Of a DNA stretch of 64,000 nt, positions 33,403-42,429 are shown in pieces (position 1 is the first letter of the stretch; every line of letters begins with the position of its first letter). The notes below the pieces were generated by a model that did no database searches, was not told where the DNA came from, and saw only the letters and a program-made list of their open reading frames with translations. The translations under genes and the position numbers were made by a program. Location: the NCBI RefSeq assembly GCF_902859765.1, contig NZ_CADIJV010000020.1:37330-101329 (forward strand), given 5' to 3'. Source of the DNA: Achromobacter pulmonis. Its GTDB lineage: Bacteria; Pseudomonadota; Gammaproteobacteria; Burkholderiales; Burkholderiaceae_B.

Positions 33403-34419
33403 CTAGTTGCGTGCCTTGCTGATTTCGGCGTTCAGCCGCTGGATCAGGTCGGGGCCCAGTTCCTGGGTGTATTTATCGACCACGGGTTGCACTTTCTCGC
33501 GCATGCGCGCCACCTCCTGCGGCGACACGGTGTTGATCTTCATGCCGGCCTTTTCCAGCGTGCCCATCGCCTTGAGCGAATCGGCGCGGCTGTCTTTGCG
33601 CTCGAAGTCGCGCGAGGCGACGGCGGCCTGGCGCACCAGCCGCTGTTCGTCGGGCGAGAGCTTGTCCCACCATTTCTTGGAGGCCATCACCACCCATGGC
33701 GTATAGACGTGGCGGGTGATCGTGAGGTAAGGCTGCACTTCGTAGAATTTGCTGCTCTGGATCGTGGTGACGGGATTTTCCTGGCCATCGACGGTACGCG
33801 TCTCGAGCGCCGTGAACAGTTCCGAGAACGGCATCGGCACCGCGTTCGCGCCCAGTGTGTTGAACACGCCCAGCGCGATCTGGTTTTGCATCACGCGCAA
33901 CTTGATGCCCTGCAGGTCTTCGGCGCGCACGATGGGGTGCTTGGAGTTGGTCATGTTGCGAAAGCCGTTCTCCCAATACACCAGCCCGACCAGGCCCTTG
34001 GCTTCCAGCTTGTCGAGCAGGTCCTGGCCCAATTGGCCGTCCAGCACGGCGTCGGCCTCCTTTTCGCTGTTGAACAGGAACGGCAGGTCGAAAACACCGA
34101 ATTCCTTGACCATGCCGGCCAGCGGCGCGGTGGAGCCGACCATCATCTCCTGGGCGCCGCCCACCAGCGCGCCCTGCATCTGCTCGTCGGAGCCGAGGTT
34201 GGCCGAGCCGAAGGTCTTCATCTTGAGTTTGCCGCCGCTGATTTTCTCCAGCTCTTGTGCCAGATGGCGCGCGGCGCGGCCCTGCACGCTGTCCTCGTTC
34301 AGGCCATAGCCGAAACGGATCAGCCGCGGCTTGACGTCGGCGGCCGCGGCCGCGCCGGCAAAAGCGCAGGACAGCGCCGCGGCCAACGCGATGAAACGGA
34401 TCTTGAAACGGGGGGTCAT
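33403..34419 (-). CDS. dctP: TRAP transporter substrate-binding protein (DctP family)
   Basis: 338 residues with an N-terminal signal peptide (RFIALAAALSCAFAGAAAAA, cleavage near residue 26). DctP features include RFGYGLNEDSVQGRAARHLAQELEKISGGKLKM, GSTAPLAGMVKEFGVFDLPFLF, and the Arg-containing KLRVMQNQIALGVFNTLGANAVPMPFSE, where Arg usually holds the substrate carboxylate. It binds a sugar acid or other organic acid in the periplasm and delivers it to DctQM, encoded upstream. Confidence 0.92.
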   Translation of the reverse strand: MTPRFKIRFIALAAALSCAFAGAAAAADVKPRLIRFGYGLNEDSVQGRAARHLAQELEKISGGKLKMKTFGSANLGSDEQMQGALVGGAQEMMVGSTAPLAGMVKEFGVFDLPFLFNSEKEADAVLDGQLGQDLLDKLEAKGLVGLVYWENGFRNMTNSKHPIVRAEDLQGIKLRVMQNQIALGVFNTLGANAVPMPFSELFTALETRTVDGQENPVTTIQSSKFYEVQPYLTITRHVYTPWVVMASKKWWDKLSPDEQRLVRQAAVASRDFERKDSRADSLKAMGTLEKAGMKINTVSPQEVARMREKVQPVVDKYTQELGPDLIQRLNAEISKARN

Positions 34420-34477
34420 GATGTTCCTCCTTGGCGTTTTCTAAGGGGCGTCGGAGCGACGCGCTTGTTTGCGGGCT

Positions 34478-35758
34478 TCAGTGCATCCAGCTCGCGGGGA
34501 CGGTGATCACCTCGGGGAAGATCACCAGCAGTATCAGCAGCAGCAAGTAGGCCAGCACATAGCGCCATACGCCCCTGCAGATCGTTTCCATATTGATGCG
34601 GGCCACGCCGCAGACCACGTTCAGAACGGTGCCGACCGGCGGGGTCAGCAGGCCGACGCAGCCCACCATGACAAACATGACGCCGAAGTAGACGGGGTCG
34701 ATGCCGGCCCGGGTGACGACGGGCATGAGCACCGGCGCCAGGATCAGGATGGTCGGCGTCAGGTCCATCACCATGCCCACCAGCGTCAGCAGAACCAACA
34801 GCGCAAACATCAGCAGCCTGGGATGGTCCAGTACCGGTTCCAGCAGCGCGATCAGGTCTTGCGGCATGTCGGCCAGCGTGATCATGTAGGACGACACCAT
34901 GGCGGCCGCCACCAGAAACATGACCACGGCGGTGGTGCGGGCCGCGTTGACAAACAGCGGCAGCAACTGCCGCAGGCCGATCTCGCGGTAGACGAACAGG
35001 CTGATCAGCAGGGCGTAGACGGCGGCCACCACTGCCGCCTCGGTAGGGGTGAAAATGCCGCCGCGCAGGCCGCCGATGATGATGACCGGCAGCAGCAGCG
35101 CCCAGGCCGATTCGCGCAGCGCCCGCAGGCGGGCCGGCCAGGGCTGGCGCGGCGTGGCCTGGGTGGCGCCATGCCGGCGCGCGATCCAGGTCCATACCGC
35201 CACCAGTGTCAGGCCCATCAGCAAACCCGGCACGATGCCGGCGAAGAACAGCTTGGTGATGGAAATGTTGGTGGCGACGCCGAAGATGATGAACGAGATC
35301 GACGGCGGAATGATCGGCGCGATGATGCCGCCCGCGGCGATCAGGCCCGAAGCCTGGCCGGCGTCGTAGCCTTTCTCGCGCAACATGGGGATCAGCAGCG
35401 AGCCGAGCGCGGCGGCGTCGGCCACGGCCGAGCCGGACAAGGCCGCCAGCAGCACGCTGGCGAAAATGGCGACATAGCCCAGCCCGCCCTGGATATGGCC
35501 GACGAACATGCCGGCCAGGTTGACGATGCGGCGCGAAATGCCGCCGGCATTCATCAGTTCGCCGGCCAGCATGAATAGCGGCACCGCCATCAGGGTGAAG
35601 CTGTTGGCGCCCGACAGCATGTTCTGCGCCAGGATCTGGCTGTCGAAGAAATCGAGTTGGAACATCATGGCGATCGCGCTCAACAGCAGCGCGAACGCGA
35701 TCGGCATGCCCAGGGCGATGAGCCCCAGCAACACCAGCAGGAAGACGGTCAGGATCAT
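34478..35758 (-). CDS. dctM: TRAP transporter large permease (DctM family)
   Basis: 426 residues, 12 hydrophobic segments. DctM motifs: LLVLLGLIALGMPIAFALLLS, QNMLSGANSFTLMAVPLFMLAGELMNAGGIS, SGSAVADAAALGSLLIPMLREKGYDAGQASGLIAAGGIIAPIIPPSI (the conserved substrate/ion site) and LLTPPVGTVLNVVCGVARI. It couples sodium entry to substrate uptake. It lies 30 bp after dctQ and 58 bp before dctP. A long overlapping minus-strand frame (to 36275) is a shadow. Confidence 0.93.
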   Translation of the reverse strand: MILTVFLLVLLGLIALGMPIAFALLLSAIAMMFQLDFFDSQILAQNMLSGANSFTLMAVPLFMLAGELMNAGGISRRIVNLAGMFVGHIQGGLGYVAIFASVLLAALSGSAVADAAALGSLLIPMLREKGYDAGQASGLIAAGGIIAPIIPPSISFIIFGVATNISITKLFFAGIVPGLLMGLTLVAVWTWIARRHGATQATPRQPWPARLRALRESAWALLLPVIIIGGLRGGIFTPTEAAVVAAVYALLISLFVYREIGLRQLLPLFVNAARTTAVVMFLVAAAMVSSYMITLADMPQDLIALLEPVLDHPRLLMFALLVLLTLVGMVMDLTPTILILAPVLMPVVTRAGIDPVYFGVMFVMVGCVGLLTPPVGTVLNVVCGVARINMETICRGVWRYVLAYLLLLILLVIFPEVITVPASWMH

Positions 35759-35788
35759 GGGGCGGGTCCGAACGAATGGCGACGGGGG

Positions 35789-36331
35789 TCAGACCAGCGG
35801 GTCTTTGGCGCGGGACTCCGCCGGCAGCGGGCCGCCGGCCAGCACGCGCAGCAGGTCGAGCAGGGTCAGCAGGCCCATCGCGACGGCGGCGTAGAGCGCG
35901 GCGGCGTTGAACACCGCCAGCGGCATCGCCGTCACCGGCAGGCGGGTGTCCAGTCCGATCAGGGTCTGGGCCCAGCTGCCTTCGGCCAGCAGCCACAGGG
36001 TCCACAGCACCAGCAATTGGCAGAGGATGTGCGTAACCCGGCGCGCCGCCGGGCCGAAGCGATCGACCAGCATCGTGACGCCGATATGTTGATGGTCGCG
36101 CAGTGCCAGCACCGCGCCCAGGAAGATCAGCCAGACGAAGGCCAGGCGGGAGACCTCGTCGGAGACATTGATGCCGGAGTTGAACAGGTAGCGCAGGGCG
36201 ACGTTGCCGAACAGCAGCACGACCATGACGACCAGGCAGGCCACCATCAGCCAGGTCTGCAACCGGGTGCACCAATCCGCCGCGCGGGCCAGGCGGGCAG
36301 CGCCGGACCGCCCCTGAGGGGAACCATGCAT
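35789..36331 (-). CDS. dctQ: TRAP transporter small permease (DctQ family)
   Basis: 180 residues with four hydrophobic segments (about residues 25-45, 65-85, 105-125, 140-165). VVMVVLLFGNVALRYLFNSGINVSDEVSRLAFVWLIFLGAVLALRDHQHIGVTMLVDRF is the standard DctQ signature. It is the first gene of the operon dctQ-dctM-dctP-dehydratase and starts opposite the LacI-family regulator. Confidence 0.92.
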   Translation of the reverse strand: MHGSPQGRSGAARLARAADWCTRLQTWLMVACLVVMVVLLFGNVALRYLFNSGINVSDEVSRLAFVWLIFLGAVLALRDHQHIGVTMLVDRFGPAARRVTHILCQLLVLWTLWLLAEGSWAQTLIGLDTRLPVTAMPLAVFNAAALYAAVAMGLLTLLDLLRVLAGGPLPAESRAKDPLV

Positions 36332-36381
36332 GCTTTGTCTCCTTTCCGTTTTCCGGAATTCTTATGGATGTCGTGGAGCGG

Positions 36382-36397
36382 ATGTTAGCGCTAACAT
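36382..36397. promoter_or_regulatory. LacI-family operator palindrome
   Basis: ATGTTAGCGCTAACAT is a perfect 16-bp palindrome with the central CG pair typical of LacI/GntR-subfamily operators (TGTTANCGNTAACA). It lies in the 141-bp divergent region, 51 bp upstream of dctQ and 76 bp upstream of the regulator gene, so one site could control both directions. Confidence 0.8.
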
Positions 36398-36472
36398 TTT
36401 TGGTTTGGCAAGCCCCGATCTTTCGGTCAGACTACGTGCTCGCCAATCTCCAGACAGCGCCCGCATAACCAG

Positions 36473-37498
36473 ATGTCCAGCCGCAAGCCCCGCAGCACCC
36501 GCGCCGGACGCGTGACCATGCAGGAGGTCGCGCGCCGCGCCGGGGTCAGCGCGATCACCGTGTCGCGCGCTTTGCGCACGCCCGACAAAGTGGCCGAGGC
36601 GGTGCGCCTGCGCATTGCCGCGGTCTGCCAGGAACTGGGCTACGTCCCCAACCATGCGGCCAGCGCGCTGGCGTCGGCGCGCTCGCAGACCATCGTGGTG
36701 CTGATTCCCTCGCTCAGCAATGTGGTGTTCGTCGACATCATCACGGGCATCAAGGAGGTGCTGGACGCACAGGGCTATCACCTGTTGATCGGGGTCACCG
36801 GTTATTCGCCTGATGCCGAGGAGGCGTTGCTGCGCAAGTATCTGCAGCACCTGCCCGACGGGCTGATCCTGACCGGCGTCGACCACAACCCTGGGGTCTG
36901 GGAATTATTGCGGGCGCAGGGCATTCCGACGGTCCACACCATCGAGACACTGGCCGGCGACGAAGGCATGAGCGTGGGGTTCTCGCAGTTCGATTCCGGT
37001 TACGCCGCCGGCCGCCACCTGGTCGAGCGCGGCTATCGGCGCATCGGCATCGTCGGCGCCCAGCTCGATCCGCGTTCCCTGCGCCGTTGCGAAGGTTGCC
37101 GGCAGGCGCTGCGTGACGCCGGACGGTATGACCCGACGCTGGAAATCATGACACCCGAGAAATCGTCGATCGCGCTGGGGGCGGCGCTGCTGGAAACGCT
37201 GCGGGCGCGCCATCCCGATTGCGATGCGGTGTTCTTCTGCAACGATGACCTGGCGCAGGGCGCGGTGTTCCAGTGCGGGCGGTTGGGCATCAGCGTGCCC
37301 GGACAGATGGCGCTGGTGGGGTTTCATGATTTGGCCGGCACGGCCTGGACCACGCCGCCGTTGTCGACCATTGCCACGCCGCGCTATGAAATCGGCCGGT
37401 CCGCGGCGCAACTGCTGATGCGCCACCTGGCCGGGCAGGGGATCGCGCAGCGCCATGTGGACCTGGGCTTCACGCTGGTGCAGCGCGAAACCTCCTGA
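36473..37498 (+). CDS. LacI-family transcriptional regulator (sugar-acid operon)
   Basis: 341 residues. The N-terminal helix-turn-helix and hinge read TMQEVARRAGVSAITVSRALRTPDKVAEAVRLRIAAVCQELGYVPNHAASALAS, including the minor-groove hinge helix NHAASALAS. The periplasmic-binding-like effector domain follows (TIVVLIPSLSNVVFVDIITG; CDAVFFCNDDLAQGAVFQCG; MALVGFHDLAGTAWTTPPLSTI). It resembles gluconate-type LacI regulators. It most likely represses the divergent TRAP-dehydratase operon through the 16-bp palindrome and releases on binding the imported acid. Confidence 0.92.
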   Translation: MSSRKPRSTRAGRVTMQEVARRAGVSAITVSRALRTPDKVAEAVRLRIAAVCQELGYVPNHAASALASARSQTIVVLIPSLSNVVFVDIITGIKEVLDAQGYHLLIGVTGYSPDAEEALLRKYLQHLPDGLILTGVDHNPGVWELLRAQGIPTVHTIETLAGDEGMSVGFSQFDSGYAAGRHLVERGYRRIGIVGAQLDPRSLRRCEGCRQALRDAGRYDPTLEIMTPEKSSIALGAALLETLRARHPDCDAVFFCNDDLAQGAVFQCGRLGISVPGQMALVGFHDLAGTAWTTPPLSTIATPRYEIGRSAAQLLMRHLAGQGIAQRHVDLGFTLVQRETS

Positions 37499-37512
37499 GC
37501 CGCGCGCCGTGT

Positions 37513-38409
37513 CTAGGCGGCGCGGCGTAGCGCCAGGAACACGCCGGAGGCCATGATCATGGCAATGCCGGTCAGCGCCAGGCCGTCGGGCGGACGTTGG
37601 AACCAGAACGTGCTGAAGGCCACCGCCAGCAACAGCTGGAAGTAGTTCAACGGCGCCAGGGTCGCCGCCGGAACGCGTTGGAACGCGGCGATCAGGAGGA
37701 TCTGCGCCAAGCCGCTGCAGGCGCCCAGGCCCACGATCAAGGCCATGTCGAGCGGCGCCGGCCAGGGATCCGGCAGGAAGAAGGGCGCCGGCAACGCGGT
37801 GACGGCCAGGCAGATGAAAGCGGTGTAGGCATATTGCACCGGCCCGGCCACTTTGCCCGATAACTTGCGGGTCAGCACCTGGAAAATGGCGTAGCTGATG
37901 GCCGAGACCGCCATCAGCACGGTTCCCAGCAAGGGCAGGTCGGCGCCGGGCCGCACGATCAACAACATGCCCGCGAAGCCGCCGGCCACCGCCATCCATT
38001 GTGCCGGCCGCACGCGCTCGCCAAGCAGCCAGGGCGACAGCGCCACCATGATCAGGGGCGAGGTGAAGTAGATGGCCGTGGCCTCCGACAGGGGCATCCA
38101 GATCAGGGCCGTCATGAAGCAGGTGCCGACCGTGGCCAGCATGATGCCGCGCAGTATCAGCAGGGGCTTGTGCGAGGCGCCGCGCAGGTCCGGCCAGCGC
38201 TGGCGCCACAGCAGCGCCAGCGCCAGTACCGCGACCGCGGTATAGCGCATGATGTTCAGGAACGGCGCCGGATAGCGCGCCAGCATCTGCTTGGAGCCCG
38301 CATCAAACGTGGCAAAGGCCAGCAGCGCCGCGAAGAACAGCAGGATGCCGGCCTGGCGCGCGCCACTGGCCGGGATGGCGCCGGGCGCCGTGGCAGGGTG
38401 AGTGGCCAT
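37513..38409 (-). CDS. EamA/DMT-family transporter
   Basis: 298 residues, start at MATHPATAPGAIPASG. About ten hydrophobic segments in two EamA repeats: FDAGSKQMLARYPAPFLNIMRYTAVAVLALALL, TCFMTALIWMPLSEATAIYFTSPLIMVALSPWLLGERV, and the second half PLNYFQLLLAVAFSTFWFQRPPDGLALTGIAMIMASGV. It probably exports a metabolite. It is the last gene of the long minus-strand catabolic block, 7 bp after the deacetylase-like gene, and converges with the LacI regulator. Confidence 0.87.
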   Translation of the reverse strand: MATHPATAPGAIPASGARQAGILLFFAALLAFATFDAGSKQMLARYPAPFLNIMRYTAVAVLALALLWRQRWPDLRGASHKPLLILRGIMLATVGTCFMTALIWMPLSEATAIYFTSPLIMVALSPWLLGERVRPAQWMAVAGGFAGMLLIVRPGADLPLLGTVLMAVSAISYAIFQVLTRKLSGKVAGPVQYAYTAFICLAVTALPAPFFLPDPWPAPLDMALIVGLGACSGLAQILLIAAFQRVPAATLAPLNYFQLLLAVAFSTFWFQRPPDGLALTGIAMIMASGVFLALRRAA

Positions 38410-38416
38410 GGCGGGG

Positions 38417-39475
38417 TCAGGCGCGGTCCAGGCCCTGCAGGAATGCGTCCAGCGCCGGGCCGATGGCCTGCACCATGTAACCGCCTTCCTGCACGACCAC
38501 CGTGGGCACGCCCAGGCTGGCCACGCGCGCGCCGATGTCGCGGTAGGCGTCGATGTCCAGCCGCAGCACGCTGATGGGATCGTCCTTGTAGGTATCGAAG
38601 CCCAGCGCCAGCACCAGCGCCTGCGGCCCGTAGCCGGCCAGCGCCGCCAGCGCGCTGTCCAGCGCCCGCAGGAACGGGTCGCTGTCCGAGCCGTGCGCCA
38701 GCGGCAGGTTGAGGTTGCAGCCGGCGCCCGCGCCGTGGCCACGTTCGTGCGCATAGCCGGTATAGAACGGATAGTAGCCGGTGGGGTCGGCATGCAGCGA
38801 CACCGTCATGACGTCGGCGCGCTGGTAGAAGATGTTCTGGGTGCCGTCGCCATGGTGCGCGTCGACGTCCAGCACCGCCACTTTGGCCCAGGTCTGCAAC
38901 AAGCGGGCGGCGGCGGCCGCGCTGCTGTTCAGGTAGCAGAAGCCGCCGGCGCGGTCGCGGTGCGCATGGTGGCCGGAAGGGCGGCACAGGGCGTAGGCTG
39001 TTTCACCGGTGGCGGCCACGTGTTCGGCCGCGGCCACCGCGCTGTGCGTGGAGCGCAGCGCCGAACGCCAGGTGTGCGGGCCGATGGGGCAGGACAGGTC
39101 GCTCAGGTAGTAACCGGTCTGCGCCACGATCGACGGCGACGGACAAGGGCCGCGCCCGGCCGATTCGATCCGGCCGCTGTAGTAGGGTGACAGGTTGGGC
39201 AGTACCTCGGGGCCGGGGTCGACGCCGGGGGCCTTGAGCGCCTGCCAGCGGGCAAAAGCGGTCTCCAGGTAGTCCAGGTAGTCCGCGCTGTGGATGCCTT
39301 CCAGCGGCTGGCGGCCGAAGTCGGGCGGGGCCTGGACCGCGATGCCGCGCGCCGCCAGCGCGCCTTGCAGGCTGTGGGCGCGCGAGGGCAGGTCGGTAGG
39401 GGTGCTGATACGCCCCAGCCGCATGAACTGCTGCGGCGTGTGTAGCAGTTGTTCTTCCGAGAAAAACGCCTTCAT
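38417..39475 (-). CDS. Histone-deacetylase-family protein, acetylpolyamine amidohydrolase-like
   Basis: 352 residues, start at MKAFFSEEQLLHTPQQFM. The deacetylase fold is clear: ALCRPSGHHAHRDRAGGFCYLNSSAAAA (paired His), VAVLDVDAHHGDGTQNIFY (Zn ligands Asp and His), and LALGFDTYKDDP (third Zn ligand Asp). The N-terminal SEEQLLH-P and the HADPTGYYPFYTGYAHERG loop match acetylpolyamine amidohydrolases more than histone-type enzymes. It would deacetylate N-acetylated amines, fitting a cluster with an aldehyde dehydrogenase and an amidohydrolase. Confidence 0.85.
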   Translation of the reverse strand: MKAFFSEEQLLHTPQQFMRLGRISTPTDLPSRAHSLQGALAARGIAVQAPPDFGRQPLEGIHSADYLDYLETAFARWQALKAPGVDPGPEVLPNLSPYYSGRIESAGRGPCPSPSIVAQTGYYLSDLSCPIGPHTWRSALRSTHSAVAAAEHVAATGETAYALCRPSGHHAHRDRAGGFCYLNSSAAAAARLLQTWAKVAVLDVDAHHGDGTQNIFYQRADVMTVSLHADPTGYYPFYTGYAHERGHGAGAGCNLNLPLAHGSDSDPFLRALDSALAALAGYGPQALVLALGFDTYKDDPISVLRLDIDAYRDIGARVASLGVPTVVVQEGGYMVQAIGPALDAFLQGLDRA

Positions 39476-39567
39476 GGTGTTCCTTTGCGCGTCGGCCGGA
39501 CCGGGCCCGCCGATCGGCGGGGGCATGCCCGGCTGTTGGGGCGTGACGGTCGGTGTGTGACGGGTCG

Positions 39568-39885
39568 TCAGTGCGAACAGCCGGCGGCGGGCTGTCCCGC
39601 CTGCTTGATCTCGATCTCGACGAACACGAATTCCGTGTCGCCCGGGTTGATGACGTTGTGCTCGACGCCGACCGGGCGGTAGTAGGCCACGCCGGTGGTG
39701 AGCTGGCTGGTGACCTGGCCTTCGGGCGTGTCCAGCAGCAGCGGGCCGGTGGTCTGCGGCACCACGACGTAGTTCATGCCATGGCGGTGCCAACCGGTTT
39801 CCCCGCCGGGCGGAAAGCGCCATTCGGTGACGGTGACCTGGTCATTGTCGATCTGGACGGTGGGCACGGCGGGCGGGCGTTGCAT
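39568..39885 (-). CDS. Small cupin-domain protein
   Basis: 105 residues. A single cupin barrel shows the metal-binding pattern GGETGWHRHGMNYVVVPQTTGPLLL (His-x-His, with a downstream His in VGVEHNVINPGDTEFVFVE). A C-terminal CSH may bind metal. It sits between the ABC ATPase and the deacetylase-like gene. The reaction is unknown; small cupins in such clusters are either sensors or isomerase/decarboxylase accessories. Confidence 0.8.
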   Translation of the reverse strand: MQRPPAVPTVQIDNDQVTVTEWRFPPGGETGWHRHGMNYVVVPQTTGPLLLDTPEGQVTSQLTTGVAYYRPVGVEHNVINPGDTEFVFVEIEIKQAGQPAAGCSH

Positions 39886-39942
39886 GCAAGTCTCCTTGGG
39901 GGGTGATGCCGCGGGCGCTGGCGCCGCGGCGGGTCATGCGGT

Positions 39943-41580
39943 TTACACCGCCGCAACCTGGGCCTGGGTCGGGTCCCAATGCTGGCCCGGCACGGCGGCG
40001 ATGAGTTGTTGCGTGTAAGCGTGTTGCGGGTTGTCGAAAATCTGGCTGGGCGATCCGTATTCCACCACCTTGCCTCGGTGCATGACCAGCACCGAATTGC
40101 AGATCTGGGCGGCAACGCGCAGGTCGTGGGTGATGAACACCAGCGCGATCTGCAGGCGCTGCTGCAGGTCGTGCAGCAGTTGCAGCACCTGGGCCTGCAC
40201 CGAGACGTCCAGCGCCGACACCGATTCGTCGGCCACCAGCACCTTGGGTTCCAGCGCCAGGGCGCGGGCGATGCCGATGCGCTGGCGCTGGCCGCCGGAG
40301 AACTGGTTGGGGTAGCGGTCGAACGCCGACGGGTCCAGACCCACCAGCGACAGCAGCTCGCGCACGCGGGCCTCGGCCCGGGCGCGCGGCACGCCGTTGG
40401 CGACCGGGCCGTCGCTGATGATGCGGCCGACGGTATGGCGCGGGTTGAGCGAGGCGAAAGGGTCCTGGAAGATCATCTGGATATCCTTGCGCAGCGGCCG
40501 GAAGCGCGACTCGGGCAGGGTGGCGATGTCCTGGCCGTTGAAGATCAGCTGGCCGCCGTTGATGCCGACCAGCTTGAGCAGGCACTTGCCGATGGTCGAC
40601 TTGCCCGAGCCGGATTCGCCGACGATGCCCAGCGTTTCGCCGCGCCGCACGCTGAAGCTGACTCCGTCGACTGCATGCACTTCGCGCTTGCCGCCCAGCC
40701 AGCCGTGTCCGACGACATAGGTCTTCTTCAGATCCTTCACCTCCAGCACCGGTTGTTCCGGCGTGGCGGCGGCGCGTTCCTCGCCGCGGCGGTGCGGCAC
40801 CGCCGCGATCAGGCGCTGGGTGTAGGGATGGCGGGGGCGATTCAGCACTTCCTCGGCCGGGCCCTGCTCGACCAGAATGCCCTTTTCCATCACCGCCACG
40901 CGGTGCGCGATCTCGGCGACCACGCCGAAGTCGTGGGTGACGAACATCACGCCCATGCCTTTTTCCTTCTGGATGCGGGCGATCAGCGCCAGGATCTGGG
41001 CCTGGGTGGTGACATCCAGCGCCGTGGTCGGCTCGTCGGCGATCAGCAGCGCCGGCTCCAGCGCCAGCGCCATCGCGATCATGACGCGCTGGCGCTGGCC
41101 GCCCGACAGCCGGAAGGGATAGACGTGGTAGAGCGTGGCCGGGTCCGGCAGGCCGACGAAGGCCAGCAGTTCCAGCGTGCGCCGCATGCGCTCGGGGCCG
41201 GGGTAGGCGTTGTGCACGCGCATGACCTCGTTGATCTGTTCGCCGACCGTCATCAGCGGGTTCAGCGCCGACAGCGGTTCCTGGAAGATCATGGCCATGT
41301 CCTTGCCGCGCATGCCTTGCAGCGTGGCCTCGTCCTGGCGCAACAGATCAGTGCCGCGGAACAGGATGCGGCCCTGTTGCGGCGTCAGGTAGTCGGGCAG
41401 CAGGCCCATGATGGCGTTGGCGCTCATGGACTTGCCGGAGCCGGACTCGCCGACAATACAGAGGATTTCGCCGGCATGGATGTCATAGGAGACATCCTGC
41501 ACCGCGAATGGACGGTCGCCGCCGCGGGGCAGGGCGATGCTGAGGTTCTGGATGGACAGCAGGGGCGTGGGTGCGTTCAT
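39943..41580 (-). CDS. Peptide/nickel-type ABC transporter, fused double ATPase
   Basis: 545 residues with two complete nucleotide-binding domains, equivalent to DppD plus DppF in one chain. The first has Walker [13 protein letters not shown], signature [12 protein letters not shown] and Walker [13 protein letters not shown]. The second has [24 protein letters not shown] and [12 protein letters not shown]. The arrangement is as in GsiA-like ATPases. It powers the permease pair encoded directly upstream. Confidence 0.93.
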   Translation of the reverse strand: MNAPTPLLSIQNLSIALPRGGDRPFAVQDVSYDIHAGEILCIVGESGSGKSMSANAIMGLLPDYLTPQQGRILFRGTDLLRQDEATLQGMRGKDMAMIFQEPLSALNPLMTVGEQINEVMRVHNAYPGPERMRRTLELLAFVGLPDPATLYHVYPFRLSGGQRQRVMIAMALALEPALLIADEPTTALDVTTQAQILALIARIQKEKGMGVMFVTHDFGVVAEIAHRVAVMEKGILVEQGPAEEVLNRPRHPYTQRLIAAVPHRRGEERAAATPEQPVLEVKDLKKTYVVGHGWLGGKREVHAVDGVSFSVRRGETLGIVGESGSGKSTIGKCLLKLVGINGGQLIFNGQDIATLPESRFRPLRKDIQMIFQDPFASLNPRHTVGRIISDGPVANGVPRARAEARVRELLSLVGLDPSAFDRYPNQFSGGQRQRIGIARALALEPKVLVADESVSALDVSVQAQVLQLLHDLQQRLQIALVFITHDLRVAAQICNSVLVMHRGKVVEYGSPSQIFDNPQHAYTQQLIAAVPGQHWDPTQAQVAAV

Positions 41581-41589
41581 GCCGTTCTC

Positions 41590-42429
41590 CTATTCGCCGC
41601 GCTTGCGCAGTTGCGGGTTGAGGGCGTCGTTCAGGCCTTCGCCGATCAGGTTGATGGCCAGCACGGTCAGCAGGATCGCCACGCCCGGCCACACGCTCAT
41701 CCACCAGGCTTCGCGGATCATGGTGCGCGCGGCGCCGATCATGAAGCCCCAGCTCATCTCGTTGCGGTCGCCCAGTCCCAGGAACGACAGCGACGATTCG
41801 GTCAGGATGGCGGTAGCCACCATGAACGAGGCCGACACGATGATGGGCGACATGGCGTTCGGCAGGATCTGTGTGCCGACAATGCGCGCCGGCGTCTGGC
41901 CGATGACGATGGCCGCCTGCACGAACTCGCGTTGTTTCAGGGTCATGAACTCGGACCGGACCAGCCGCGCCGCCGGCGGCCATGACACCACCGCGATCGC
42001 GCCCATGATGGAATACATCGAGGGGCCCAGGATCGCCACCAGCACCACCGCCATCGCCAGTTGCGGGATAGTCTGGAAGAACTCGGTGAAGCGCATCAGC
42101 GCGTCATCGACCCGGCCGCCGCAGTAGCCGGCAATGGCGCCCACGACGATGCCGAACACCAGCGCCACCGCCGTGGACAGCAGGCCCACCATCAGCGAGA
42201 CGCGGGCGCCCCACACCAGGCCGGCGGTGATGTCGCGGCCCAGCATGTCGGTGCCGAACGGATAGGCGGCGTCGGTGAAAGGCGGGATCAGCGGATCGGC
42301 CACCATCATCCAGGGCGAATCCTGATAAAGCAGGGGCGCGGCCAGCGCCACGATGACCACCACCAGCATGATGGCCAATCCGGCCACCGCGCCATAGTTG
42401 CGCATATAGCGTCGGGCGAATTGCTTCAT
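41590..42429 (-). CDS. ABC transporter permease (DppC-like)
   Basis: 279 residues, six hydrophobic segments. It has the N-terminal YGAVAGLAIMLVVVIVALAAPLL, the periplasmic HPFGTDMLGRD-like motif (AYPFGTDMLGRDITAGLVWGARVSLMVGL), and the EAA loop VKQREFVQAAIVIGQTPARIVGTQILPN-type sequence (MTLKQREFVQAAIVIGQTPAR). It overlaps the DppB-like gene by 4 bp and is followed 9 bp later by the ATPase. Confidence 0.93.
   Translation of the reverse strand: MKQFARRYMRNYGAVAGLAIMLVVVIVALAAPLLYQDSPWMMVADPLIPPFTDAAYPFGTDMLGRDITAGLVWGARVSLMVGLLSTAVALVFGIVVGAIAGYCGGRVDDALMRFTEFFQTIPQLAMAVVLVAILGPSMYSIMGAIAVVSWPPAARLVRSEFMTLKQREFVQAAIVIGQTPARIVGTQILPNAMSPIIVSASFMVATAILTESSLSFLGLGDRNEMSWGFMIGAARTMIREAWWMSVWPGVAILLTVLAINLIGEGLNDALNPQLRKRGE

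Noticed and set aside
31540-34506. Plus-strand open frame of 988 codons over the dehydratase and dctP
   Set aside because: It is antisense to two well-supported genes, with Gln/Arg/Gly-rich composition and no domain. It reflects third-position GC bias only.
34416-36275. Long minus-strand open frame of 619 codons over the TRAP genes
   Set aside because: It is out of frame with dctM/dctQ, gives low-complexity Arg/Gly-rich protein and is a GC-rich shadow of the true permease genes.
38417-39475. Acetoin-utilisation deacetylase (AcuC) instead of acetylpolyamine amidohydrolase
   Set aside because: The N-terminal pattern, the loop before the third Zn ligand and the surrounding amine-type genes fit the polyamine group better. 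It remains a possibility but was not used as the name.
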